Below are positions 6,414 through 12,490 of a stretch of 12,490 nucleotides of DNA, one piece after another; within the stretch, counting starts at the first letter, position 1; every line of letters starts with the position of its first letter. The notes beneath the pieces were generated by a model. It saw nothing but the letters and a program-made list of their open reading frames with translations. It was not told the origin of the DNA and did not search any database. A program made the position numbers and the translations under genes. The stretch covers positions 1 through 12,490 of the forward strand of contig JAGHUU010000107.1 of assembly GCA_018064695.1 (NCBI GenBank), written 5' to 3'. The stretch is from Candidatus Blautia equi (GTDB lineage: Bacteria; Bacillota; Clostridia; Lachnospirales; Lachnospiraceae).

Positions 6414-8476
6414 TTCTTTAAATCTCCTTCCATACACAATTCATCTATAATGCCTTTCAGCGATTCCTTTACTTCCTCCATGGTACCGTCCACCTGTGCA
6501 CCGGCAATGTTCAGATGACCGCCGCCGCCCATCTTCTCCATGAGGAGCTGGACATTGACCTCATCAATAGCGCGGGCACTGATGAAGATCTCATTTTTAT
6601 ATGGGGTCAGGACAAAGGATGCTTTCACGCCCTGAATATTCAGGAGCTCGTTGGCAGCCTGGGCGCCCACAACGGTTGGGCTCTCCAGTCCTTCGCTTGG
6701 ACATACCGAAATGGCAAAATACTTTTTATAGATCTCCGCTGTGCGGACAGCTTCCGCTCTGGCCTGATAGGATTCCAGACTGTCACGGAGCATTTTTCTT
6801 ACCCTGGACATATCCGCACCGCAGCGGCGTAAGAAGGCTGCCGCCTCAAAGGTGCGCACACCTGCGCGGGTAGTAAAGTTGTTGGTGTCAATGAGAATGC
6901 CGGCATAGAGGCTGTCCGCCTCGTTGCTCTTAAGCTTCAGGTTATCGTCAAAATACTGGAGGATCTCCGCAACCATCTCACAGGCTGAGGAGGCATACGG
7001 CTCTACGTAGGAGAGAACCGCATTCTCCACCACCTCGTTGCCCCTTCTGTGGTGGTCAAGGACTACTACAGTTCTTGTCATTCCAAGAAGCTCCGGACAC
7101 TCGGTGTAGCTTGGTTTGTTGGTATCCACAAGGATCACCGCGGTGTGCTGATCCACAAGCTCTTTGGCCTGCTTTCCATCCACAAACATGTTTGCCTCGT
7201 AATCCGGATGGGATAAATATCCATCTATCAGAGGGCGAATGGAAGTGGACGGGTTGTTCACCACAATATGTACCTGTTTTCCAAGGGTCTTTCCTGCGCG
7301 GTAGATACCGATGGCTGCGCCTAAGGCATCCACATCTGAGATCTTATGTCCCATAACCAGGATGCGCTCCTGGGTGCTCATAAGTTCCTTTAAGGACTGT
7401 GCCTTCACGCGGGCTTTTACTCTGGTATTCTTTTCCACCTGCTGGGCTTTTCCGCCGTAACAGGTCAGGTTGTTTTTGTCTTTGATCACTACCTGATCGC
7501 CGCCGCGTCCCAGAGCCATCTCCATGGCGCTTCTGGAATACTCATAGTTCTGAAGGAAGCTGCCGGAGTTGAGGCCCACACCGATACTTAAGGTAACGGC
7601 GATCTCATTTCCGATGCTTACAGTCTTTACCTCATCCAGAATCTGGAAGCGCTGCTCTTTTAACTCCGCAAGCTTGCCCTGGCTCATGATGAGGAAGTAT
7701 TTATCCTTCTCGATCTTTCTTACAATACAGTCATATCCCGCAAAGAACTTGGTCATCTTTCTGTCTATGAGGGCTGTAAGAAGGGAACGGCGGACTTCCT
7801 CCACGCTCTCTGTTGCTTCCTCATAGTTGTCCAGATAGGCAAGTGCCACCACCAGTTTGTTGTCTTCGTTTTCCCTGGTGATGCGCTGCAGCTCTGTGTT
7901 ATCCCAGAGATACATGGTGATGATATTGCCTTTATAGTCTCCCTGATTCAGAACATCCGACACTCCGCCAGGATCTTTCACAGAAAGACACTGCAGATAA
8001 GCGGAATAAGAATTCCCCTTATAATTCAGCTGAATCTCTGCCTGCTGCTTTTCCTCCCCATCCGGGAACAGGTTTCTGGTGATCTCCGGGAAGATGGTAT
8101 GCACATTCTTCCTGTAATATGGCTCCTTACCGGTGAGAGCTCCAAAGCCTTTGTTGGACCAGATCATTTTTCCATCCTGATCCATAATGGCATATGGAAC
8201 ATTCAGTTCCTGCAGCATACGCCGCTCCAGATGCTGGTACTGTGATGCAAACTCTATCAGATCATTGAGGATCAGCGGCCTGTGTCTGGTTGAGAGCAGC
8301 ATGGCTATGATGAAATAGATCACGATTCCACCGCTCACCAGGAGGCCTGCCTTTGCATTCAGATAATACACCGGAATATTTATGAGGATCAGAAGCAGAG
8401 TCAGATATAATGGCCATCTCAGGTATCTGCGGATCCTGAGATTCATTTTTAAACGATCCTTCGTATCCTTGTCCAT
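6410..8476 (-). CDS. gdpP: Cyclic-di-AMP phosphodiesterase GdpP
   Basis: The 688-residue product is a membrane-bound enzyme that hydrolyses c-di-AMP to pApA and so affects osmotic balance, cell-wall stress and beta-lactam tolerance in Firmicutes. Two transmembrane helices lie at about residues 20-62. A PAS domain follows (about 78-160, with YAIMDQDGKMIWSN), then a GGDEF-derived domain (about 200-335) that lacks the GGDEF motif; its equivalent site is around EKDKYFLIM. The catalytic DHH domain has GHKISDVDALG (376-386), VDTNKP (450-455), DHH (474-476) and LIDTNNF (528-534). The DHHA1 domain ends with GGGGH (650-654). All metal ligands of the family are present. It is the first gene of its operon, behind a promoter and the rpsR terminator. 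The start has a CAGGAG site. Assignment is secure. Confidence 0.96.
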   Translation of the reverse strand: MDKDTKDRLKMNLRIRRYLRWPLYLTLLLILINIPVYYLNAKAGLLVSGGIVIYFIIAMLLSTRHRPLILNDLIEFASQYQHLERRMLQELNVPYAIMDQDGKMIWSNKGFGALTGKEPYYRKNVHTIFPEITRNLFPDGEEKQQAEIQLNYKGNSYSAYLQCLSVKDPGGVSDVLNQGDYKGNIITMYLWDNTELQRITRENEDNKLVVALAYLDNYEEATESVEEVRRSLLTALIDRKMTKFFAGYDCIVRKIEKDKYFLIMSQGKLAELKEQRFQILDEVKTVSIGNEIAVTLSIGVGLNSGSFLQNYEYSRSAMEMALGRGGDQVVIKDKNNLTCYGGKAQQVEKNTRVKARVKAQSLKELMSTQERILVMGHKISDVDALGAAIGIYRAGKTLGKQVHIVVNNPSTSIRPLIDGYLSHPDYEANMFVDGKQAKELVDQHTAVILVDTNKPSYTECPELLGMTRTVVVLDHHRRGNEVVENAVLSYVEPYASSACEMVAEILQYFDDNLKLKSNEADSLYAGILIDTNNFTTRAGVRTFEAAAFLRRCGADMSRVRKMLRDSLESYQARAEAVRTAEIYKKYFAISVCPSEGLESPTVVGAQAANELLNIQGVKASFVLTPYKNEIFISARAIDEVNVQLLMEKMGGGGHLNIAGAQVDGTMEEVKESLKGIIDELCMEGDLKK

Positions 8477-8533
8477 TCTATTACTCCTGCTGACGTTTTT
8501 CTAAAAACGACATGATTTCCAAAATACCTCACT

Positions 8534-8542
8534 ATTATACCA
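8534..8542 (-). promoter_or_regulatory. Extended -10 promoter for gdpP-rplI-dnaB
   Basis: A perfect TATAAT (8539-8534) preceded by TGG (8542-8540) lies on the minus strand, 58 bases before the gdpP start. The -35 region is weak (TGGAAA at a 17-base spacing). A CGTTTTT/AAAAACG inverted repeat (8494-8509) lies between the start of transcription and the gdpP binding site. Confidence 0.7.
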
Positions 8543-8579
8543 GATTTCAAAGGTGATTTCCATATCCTATTTTTCTAAC

Positions 8580-8613
8580 AAAAAACCGCCGTCTTCCTTT
8601 CGGAAGGCGGCGG
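8580..8613 (-). terminator. Terminator of the rpsF-ssb-rpsR operon
   Basis: A 12-base GC-rich stem (8586-8597 with 8602-8613, one G-T wobble) is closed by a 4-base loop, GAAA in the minus-strand RNA, and followed by TTTTTTG. It lies 14 bases past the rpsR stop and isolates this operon from gdpP. Confidence 0.92.
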
Positions 8614-8627
8614 CCATTCTGTCGCAA

Positions 8628-8891
8628 TTAATCCTGAACGTATGGCATTAAGGATACGTGACGTGCTCTCTTGATAGCAGCGGTAAGTGCTCTCTGATGT
8701 TTTGCACAGTTTCCGGTAATTCTTCTTGGAAGAATTTTACCTCTCTCAGAAACGTATTTTCTTAATTTTGCTACATCCTTGTAATCGATCTCGTTATTCT
8801 CTTTACCACAGAATACGCAAACTTTTTTTCTTCTGCGACCGCCTCTTCTCTTCATTGGAGAGTCTGGTCTTTCACCTCTATTAAAAGCCAT
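8628..8891 (-). CDS. rpsR: 30S ribosomal protein S18
   Basis: The 87-residue product is ribosomal protein S18, which binds the platform of the 30S subunit as a pair with S6. Family features are the basic N-terminus (RRGGRRRKKVCVFCGK), the DYKDVAKLRKYVSERGKI segment and ILPRRITGNCAKHQR. Three Cys (25, 28, 62) and His65 could bind zinc, as in the Cys-containing form of the protein; many bacteria keep only a Cys-free copy, so this is the zinc-type variant. The start has AGGAGGA 8 bases upstream. It is the last gene of the operon, 36 bases after ssb, and a strong terminator follows. Confidence 0.97.
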   Translation of the reverse strand: MAFNRGERPDSPMKRRGGRRRKKVCVFCGKENNEIDYKDVAKLRKYVSERGKILPRRITGNCAKHQRALTAAIKRARHVSLMPYVQD

Positions 8892-8927
8892 GATGATTTC
8901 CTCCTTCTACAAAAATAGTATTCAGCT

Positions 8928-9392
8928 TTAGATAAATGGCAGTTCCTCGTCAATTCCATCCGGAATGTTCATGAAGCCATCTGCAGGACCTGCACTGGAT
9001 GGTGCCGGTGCAGCCGGAGCAGAATTGGAATAAGACTGACGCGGCTGAGCGGATGCATAGTTGTCGCTGGAAGCTTTGCTCTCTGCGAACTCCTGCTCTT
9101 CCACTACTACATCAGTGGTATATACTTTCTGGCCCTCACGGTTTGTATAGCTTCCGGTCTGGATACGTCCGGTAACTACGATCTTCAGTCCCTGACGGAA
9201 ATATTTCTCAGCGAACTCTGCGGAACGTCCGAATGCAACACATCCGATGAAATCAGCTGTTGCCTCGCCGTCGCGGCGGGTTCTTCTGTCTACTGCCAAT
9301 GTATATCTGGCAATTGCCATTGCATTTTCTCCTGCGGAATATCTTACCTCAGGATCTCGTGTTAAACGACCCATTAAAATTACTTTGTTCAT
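8928..9392 (-). CDS. ssb: Single-stranded DNA-binding protein
   Basis: The 154-residue product coats single-stranded DNA in replication, repair and recombination as a tetramer. The OB fold spans about residues 1-105: MNKVILMGRLTRDPEVRY, ADFIGCVAFGRSAEFAEKYF, VVTGRIQTGSY and KVYTTDVVVEEQEF are all family hallmarks. A low-complexity linker rich in Ser, Ala, Pro and Gln follows (about 106-138). The tail ends DGIDEELPFI. The acidic tip that recruits partner proteins normally ends at Phe (DDDLPF or similar), and here one extra Ile follows. The start has an AGAGGT site. It lies between rpsF and rpsR, the classic order in which SSB is made together with the two ribosomal proteins. Confidence 0.97.
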   Translation of the reverse strand: MNKVILMGRLTRDPEVRYSAGENAMAIARYTLAVDRRTRRDGEATADFIGCVAFGRSAEFAEKYFRQGLKIVVTGRIQTGSYTNREGQKVYTTDVVVEEQEFAESKASSDNYASAQPRQSYSNSAPAAPAPSSAGPADGFMNIPDGIDEELPFI

Positions 9393-9410
9393 TTTTTTAC
9401 CTCTTTAAAT

Positions 9411-9463
9411 TAATCTGGTGAACGGCTTCTTAATGGTGTCTTCTAAAACCATGTGTCAGATTA
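9411..9463 (-). other. Long-range stem between rpsF and ssb
   Basis: TAATCTG on the minus strand (9463-9457), which includes the rpsF stop codon, can pair with CAGATTA (9417-9411) just before the ssb binding site. Inside it ATGGT and ACCAT can form a second stem. No T run follows, so it is not a terminator. It could tune ssb translation or protect the transcript; it may also be chance. Confidence 0.3.
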
Positions 9464-9751
9464 TTTTGCGTCCTTGCGAACAACAAGAAATCTCAGCACA
9501 TTGTCCATGATACGAACGCGGTTCTCGATCTGAGCTGGAGCCTGTCCGTCTGCTTCAAACTGAATAAAATAGAAGAAGCCCTCATGCATTTTCTGAATTT
9601 CGTAAGCTAATTTTTTCTTACCCCATTCTTCTACTTCAGTAACATTGCCACCGAAGCGGGTGATGTAACCTTTTGCTTTTTCTACGGTTGCTTCACGTAC
9701 TTCATCTTCAGCTTTGCCACTTACAACTAATGCTAATTCGTACTTGTTCAT
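9461..9751 (-). CDS. rpsF: 30S ribosomal protein S6
   Basis: The 96-residue product is ribosomal protein S6, which forms a heterodimer with S18 on the central domain of 16S rRNA. The family pattern is complete: MNKYELALVV at the start, a GGNVTEVEEWGKKKLAYEI segment, the EGFFYFIQFEA strand and the RIMDNVLRFLVVR end. The length is normal and there is no long acidic tail of the E. coli kind. The start has AAGGAGG (9765-9759) 7 bases upstream. It is the first gene of rpsF-ssb-rpsR, with a promoter that overlaps the end of the DUF951 gene and a structured leader that can hide its ribosome binding site. Confidence 0.97.
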   Translation of the reverse strand: MNKYELALVVSGKAEDEVREATVEKAKGYITRFGGNVTEVEEWGKKKLAYEIQKMHEGFFYFIQFEADGQAPAQIENRVRIMDNVLRFLVVRKDAK

Positions 9752-9758
9752 GTTCTTA

Positions 9759-9803
9759 CCTCCTTATGGTCTTCCGGCCCCCTGCCTGCACAGAGAGCAA
9801 GGA
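9759..9803 (-). promoter_or_regulatory. Candidate S6:S18 autoregulatory leader of rpsF
   Basis: In the minus-strand RNA, UCCUU (9803-9799) can pair with AAGGA (9765-9761), which is part of the rpsF Shine-Dalgarno sequence. Between them, GCUCUCUG (9798-9791) pairs with CAGGGGGC (9784-9777) around a 6-base loop, with two G-U pairs. This leaves an 11-base one-sided bulge whose junction reads CCG. As I recall, published S6:S18 leader motifs keep a CCG at a bulge next to a stem-loop, copying the 16S rRNA binding site. Binding of S6:S18 would then hold the Shine-Dalgarno closed. Structure is drawn by hand; not aligned to a model. Confidence 0.5.
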
Positions 9804-9833
9804 TATAGAATATATGAAATATATCACAATTGG

Positions 9834-10058
9834 TTATTCTACCAGATTGTTTTTCTTATGTAAAGCCTGAGTTTCACTTTTTTTCAGGTTTCTGGTGTTT
9901 TTTTCCACCATCTTTCTGGCCACCATGATCTGGTGTCCGCAGCCCATGCATTTCAGACGGAAATCCGCCCCAACGCGGAGGATCTCCCAGTCTTTGCTGC
10001 CGCAGGGATGCCCTTTTTTCAGGGTCACAACATCTCCCACTTCATAGAGAAGCCCCAT
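9834..10058 (-). CDS. DUF951 protein (YyzM-like)
   Basis: This 74-residue protein matches the DUF951 family of Firmicutes, to which Bacillus YyzM belongs. The family has no established function. Conserved parts visible are DVVTLKKGHPCGSKDWEILR (residues 9-28), RVGADFRLKC and CMGCGHQIMVARK (37-49). His17, Cys19, Cys37 and Cys40 look like a small metal site, probably zinc, which is inference. A Lys- and Asn-rich tail follows. The start has AAGGAGG 10 bases upstream, in the 18-base gap after the sirtuin gene, so the two are co-transcribed. The family is often beside replication or ribosome genes, as here before rpsF. The end of this gene also carries the rpsF promoter. Confidence 0.88.
   Translation of the reverse strand: MGLLYEVGDVVTLKKGHPCGSKDWEILRVGADFRLKCMGCGHQIMVARKMVEKNTRNLKKSETQALHKKNNLVE
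9836..9864 (-). promoter_or_regulatory. Promoter of rpsF-ssb-rpsR, inside the end of the DUF951 gene
   Basis: TTTACA (9864-9859), an exact 17-base spacer and TAGAAT (9841-9836) with TGG just before the -10 make a strong promoter. The -10 overlaps the DUF951 stop codon. The predicted start near 9829 leaves a leader of about 78 bases that contains the whole candidate S6:S18 element. Confidence 0.75.
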
Positions 10059-10076
10059 TGTTTCTCCTCCTTTTCC

Positions 10077-10802
10077 TTATCTCACTACGATCTGAGAAAA
10101 GACCTTTCCGATCGGTTCCTGGATCATAAGATCCGCATAGCGGTCCCTTGGGGTAGGCGCCATATTGATCACCACCAGATACTCACCCTGGAAATAATCA
10201 ATGAGGCTGGCTGCCGGATATACGGCCAGAGAAGTGCCGCCAATGATCAGCACCTGCGCTTTGGAGATGGCATTTACGGATTCCCGGATGGTGGTATTGT
10301 CAAGGCCTTCCTCATAAAGGACCACGTCCGGCTTGATGATGCCGCCGCACTCGCATTTTGGCACACCGGAGGCTGCCTTCATGTGTGCAAAGCCATAGAA
10401 TCTGCCGCATTTCATGCAGTAATTTCTGTGCACGCTTCCGTGAAGCTCGTAGACTGCCTTACTTCCTGCCATCTGATGCAGGTTGTCGATATTCTGTGTC
10501 ACTACAGCCTTCAGCTTTCCGGCCGCCTCAAGCTCCGCCAGTTTCAGGTGGGCAGCGTTTGGCAGCGCTGTGTCACAGAGCATTTTATCCTGATAGAATC
10601 TGTAAAACTCTGCCGGTCTCTGCATAAAAAATGTATGACTTAAGATAGTCTCCGGCGGAAAATCATATTTCTGGTTGTACAGTCCGTCCTGAGAACGAAA
10701 ATCCGGGATGCCGCTCTCTGTGGATACACCTGCGCCTCCAAAAAATACGATATTGTCATGGGTATCGATGATTTCCTGAAGCTTTTCAATTGCTGCGCTC
10801 AT
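10077..10802 (-). CDS. cobB: Sirtuin, NAD-dependent protein deacylase
   Basis: The 241-residue product removes acyl groups from lysines using NAD, giving nicotinamide and O-acyl-ADP-ribose. Seen motifs: GGAGVSTESGIPDFRS (22-37) for NAD binding, TQNIDNLHQ (102-110), the catalytic His121 in ELHGSVH, a zinc site with Cys129, Cys132, Cys150 and Cys152, and GTSLAVYPAA (189-198). The last zinc pair is C-x1-C instead of the usual C-x2-C. The AxxYxxR pocket of desuccinylases is not seen, so deacetylation is more likely than desuccinylation; this is inference. The start has GGAGGG upstream. It follows the ABC exporter gene by 35 bases and precedes DUF951 by 18. A likely internal promoter overlaps the ABC stop codon. 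The symbol follows common usage for bacterial sirtuins. Confidence 0.93.
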   Translation of the reverse strand: MSAAIEKLQEIIDTHDNIVFFGGAGVSTESGIPDFRSQDGLYNQKYDFPPETILSHTFFMQRPAEFYRFYQDKMLCDTALPNAAHLKLAELEAAGKLKAVVTQNIDNLHQMAGSKAVYELHGSVHRNYCMKCGRFYGFAHMKAASGVPKCECGGIIKPDVVLYEEGLDNTTIRESVNAISKAQVLIIGGTSLAVYPAASLIDYFQGEYLVVINMAPTPRDRYADLMIQEPIGKVFSQIVVR

Positions 10803-10830
10803 ACTGTCCCTCCGATCTTTGATCCATACT

Positions 10831-10852
10831 GCAGATATTATACCATATCTGC
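10831..10852 (-). promoter_or_regulatory. Sirtuin promoter -10 inside an inverted repeat
   Basis: On the minus strand TATAAT (10842-10837) preceded by TGG (10845-10843) overlaps the ABC gene stop codon. The -10 lies inside an inverted repeat, GCAGATAT (10831-10838) and its complement (10845-10852), with a 6-base centre. The -35 region is weak (TGAAGA). The repeat could be an operator, or a chance effect of coding sequence. Confidence 0.45.
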
Positions 10853-12490
10853 CGCCATTTCTTCATACTGTCTTGTATAAAGTTCGTAATAATAGCCTTT
10901 TTTCTGCATCAGTTCTCTGTGACGTCCCTGCTCGATGATCTTTCCGTCCCTCACTACCAGGATCACATCCGCGTCCACAATGGTGGAGAGTCGGTGGGCG
11001 ATCACAAAAGAGGTTCTTCCCTGGATCACCGTGTGGATGGCATCCTGGATCATCTTCTCTGTAACGGTGTCGATGGATGAGGTAGCTTCATCAAGAACAA
11101 GGATCCTCGGATCTGCCAGCAGCGCGCGGGCAAAGGAGAGCAGCTGTTTCTCACCGGTGGAGAGCATGCTTCCGCCCTCTCCTACCTCGCTGTCCAGTCC
11201 CTTCTCCATCTTTTCCACAACGAAATCTGCGGAAACCAGCTGCAGTGCGCGCATGATCTCCTCATCCGTGGCATTCGGATTGCCATATTTCAGGTTCTCT
11301 CTTACGGAACCGGAAAAGAGATGCGGGGTCTGCAGTACATAACCGATGTTGCTGTGCAGCCAGAGCTGGGAGCGCTCCCTTGCATCTCTGCCGTCTATCA
11401 GCACCTGGCCTTCTGTCGGTTCATAGAAACGGCAGACCAGATTCACAAGCGTGGACTTGCCTGCGCCGGTCTCGCCAACGATAGCCACATTGGTTCCCTG
11501 CGGTACCTTAAGGCTGAAGTGCTCCAGTACCATCTCATCTCCGTCCGGATAGCGGAAGGAAACGTCTTTAAATTCCACCTCGCCGTAAAGCTCTTCCCAG
11601 TTTTCTTTCTTTGGTTCAAAGCTGTCGCCGTATTTTGCAATGACTTCCTCGGTATCTGCCACATCGGACTGGGTTTCAATGAGTCTTGTAAAGCGCTCAA
11701 TATTTACCTGAATGGCTACCAGGGAAGAGATGGTGTTGATGATAAACTGGATCGGCTCCAGAAGTCCCAGTGCATAGGACATAAATACAGAAAGTGTTCC
11801 GATCTCCAGAATTCCCTGCACGGTGATCTGGCCGCCCTTCCAGAGGACAATAGCCAGCGCTGCGGAGGACATAAGGGTTACCGTGGCGGAAAACAGTGCG
11901 GAATAATGGGTGGTATGCACAGATACCTTTCTCATATGCTCTGTGTCTGCCTCAAACTCTCCCATAAGCTTGTTCTCCACAACCAGAGTCTTGATTGACT
12001 TGGCTCCGGTGATGCCCTCATTGAAATCACTGGTGATCCTGGAGTTCATCTCACGCACCTTACGGTTCCACACTACCAGTTTTTTCTGGAAGAAGGTGAT
12101 GGCCACAACAGCCACCGGAAGGAGCAGGATGATAAACATGGCCAGCCTGAGATTCACGATCAGCATAACCGCCAGAACGCAGACCACATAGGATCCGTGC
12201 CAGATGAGGTCCATCAGCTTCCATGCCACAAGCTCACCGATCTTACCGGTATCGCTCATAACTCTGGCGTGAATGTATCCCACATTATTCTGATTAAAAT
12301 AAGAAAATGATAATTTCTGCAGATGGGCAAAGGCGGTGTTTCGAAGATCCCTGTCGGTGTTCATTTCCACCTCTCCACACCAGTATGCCGAGTAATAATT
12401 GCTGATAACCTGAACAATCAGAATAGTCAGGTAAATGCCGATGAACCATGGCAATGTATCCAGTGTCTGCTCCGCCACATAATGGTTCAG
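10838..12490 (-). CDS. ABC exporter with fused membrane and ATPase domains, partial (N-terminus outside window)
   Basis: The frame is open to the right edge (550 codons seen), so the GTG at 12478 is not the true start. Counted from the edge, about 290 residues form the end of a type-IV exporter membrane domain with about five visible helices. The ATPase domain follows: Walker A GETGAGKST (339-347), Q-loop Gln387, signature LSTGEKQ (443-449), Walker B ILVLDEA (463-469) with catalytic Glu468, D-loop SSID and H-loop His499. The signature has Thr for the first Gly and Glu for Gln, while the Walker B Glu is intact. In heterodimeric exporters of the LmrCD, BmrCD and TM287/288 kind, one half has just this pairing. 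A partner gene is therefore expected just upstream, beyond the window. The transported compound is unknown; lipids, peptides or drugs are possible. Confidence 0.93.
   Translation of the reverse strand: MNHYVAEQTLDTLPWFIGIYLTILIVQVISNYYSAYWCGEVEMNTDRDLRNTAFAHLQKLSFSYFNQNNVGYIHARVMSDTGKIGELVAWKLMDLIWHGSYVVCVLAVMLIVNLRLAMFIILLLPVAVVAITFFQKKLVVWNRKVREMNSRITSDFNEGITGAKSIKTLVVENKLMGEFEADTEHMRKVSVHTTHYSALFSATVTLMSSAALAIVLWKGGQITVQGILEIGTLSVFMSYALGLLEPIQFIINTISSLVAIQVNIERFTRLIETQSDVADTEEVIAKYGDSFEPKKENWEELYGEVEFKDVSFRYPDGDEMVLEHFSLKVPQGTNVAIVGETGAGKSTLVNLVCRFYEPTEGQVLIDGRDARERSQLWLHSNIGYVLQTPHLFSGSVRENLKYGNPNATDEEIMRALQLVSADFVVEKMEKGLDSEVGEGGSMLSTGEKQLLSFARALLADPRILVLDEATSSIDTVTEKMIQDAIHTVIQGRTSFVIAHRLSTIVDADVILVVRDGKIIEQGRHRELMQKKGYYYELYTRQYEEMAADMV

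Noticed and set aside
6414..6437. Earlier L9 start at 6437
   Set aside because: L9 proteins begin MKVIL; the longer form would read through the AGGAGA binding site.
9802..9829. Alternative rpsF promoter TTGTGA with TATATC (9824-9829 and 9802-9807)
   Set aside because: Its -10 is poor, it would start the RNA inside the leader stem, and a much better promoter lies at 9836-9864.
11321..11998. 225-codon plus-strand frame opposite the ABC exporter
   Set aside because: It mirrors the ATPase domain coding sequence and has no family features of its own.
12476..12490. GTG at 12478 as the real start of the ABC exporter
   Set aside because: The frame stays open to the window edge and the first transmembrane helix of the exporter fold is missing, so the gene continues outside.

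Overview
The window looks like a core chromosomal segment of a Gram-positive Clostridia bacterium, most likely a member of the Lachnospiraceae. Reasons seen in the sequence: strong AGGAGG-type ribosome binding sites, extended -10 promoters, the Firmicutes gene order gdpP-rplI-dnaB beside rpsF-ssb-rpsR, a MecA adaptor, a clostridial 2[4Fe-4S] ferredoxin and a DUF951 protein. Species-level placement is inference. Thirteen of fifteen genes lie on the minus strand; only mecA and the ferredoxin gene are on the plus strand. There is no CRISPR array, tRNA, rRNA, insertion sequence or prophage gene.

Left part (1-3193). A truncated multi-pass membrane protein (1-490, minus) runs off the left edge. It is preceded by a membrane-anchored glycosyl hydrolase family 18 protein with an SH3-like domain (662-2308, minus), which has its own promoter and a clear terminator. 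Next comes a small conserved-looking protein of unknown function (2567-2851, minus) with an unclear start. Upstream of it, behind a perfect -10 box, is a 47-codon possible leader ORF that overlaps the main ORF by ATGA.

Middle (3194-4522). mecA (plus) converges on a small DUF1858 redox-disulfide protein (minus) across a shared palindromic terminator. The DUF1858 gene is divergent from a ferredoxin gene (plus), and both divergent promoters are visible.

Right part (4584-12490, all minus). Reading in the direction of transcription: a heterodimer-type ABC exporter half (cut by the right edge), a sirtuin, DUF951, then rpsF-ssb-rpsR with its own promoter, leader structure and terminator, then gdpP-rplI-dnaB with its own promoter. 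The ribosomal proteins S6, S18 and L9, SSB and the replicative helicase DnaB join translation and replication genes. GdpP degrades the second messenger c-di-AMP, and its stop overlaps the rplI start by ATGA.

Most of the window is ordinary housekeeping sequence, and I do not see a convincing new multi-gene system. The best leads are RNA-level: a leader hairpin before rpsF that can pair with its own Shine-Dalgarno sequence and carries a CCG bulge, as expected of the S6:S18 autoregulatory motif; the leader ORF and hairpins before the unknown small protein; and an inverted repeat lying over the sirtuin promoter.
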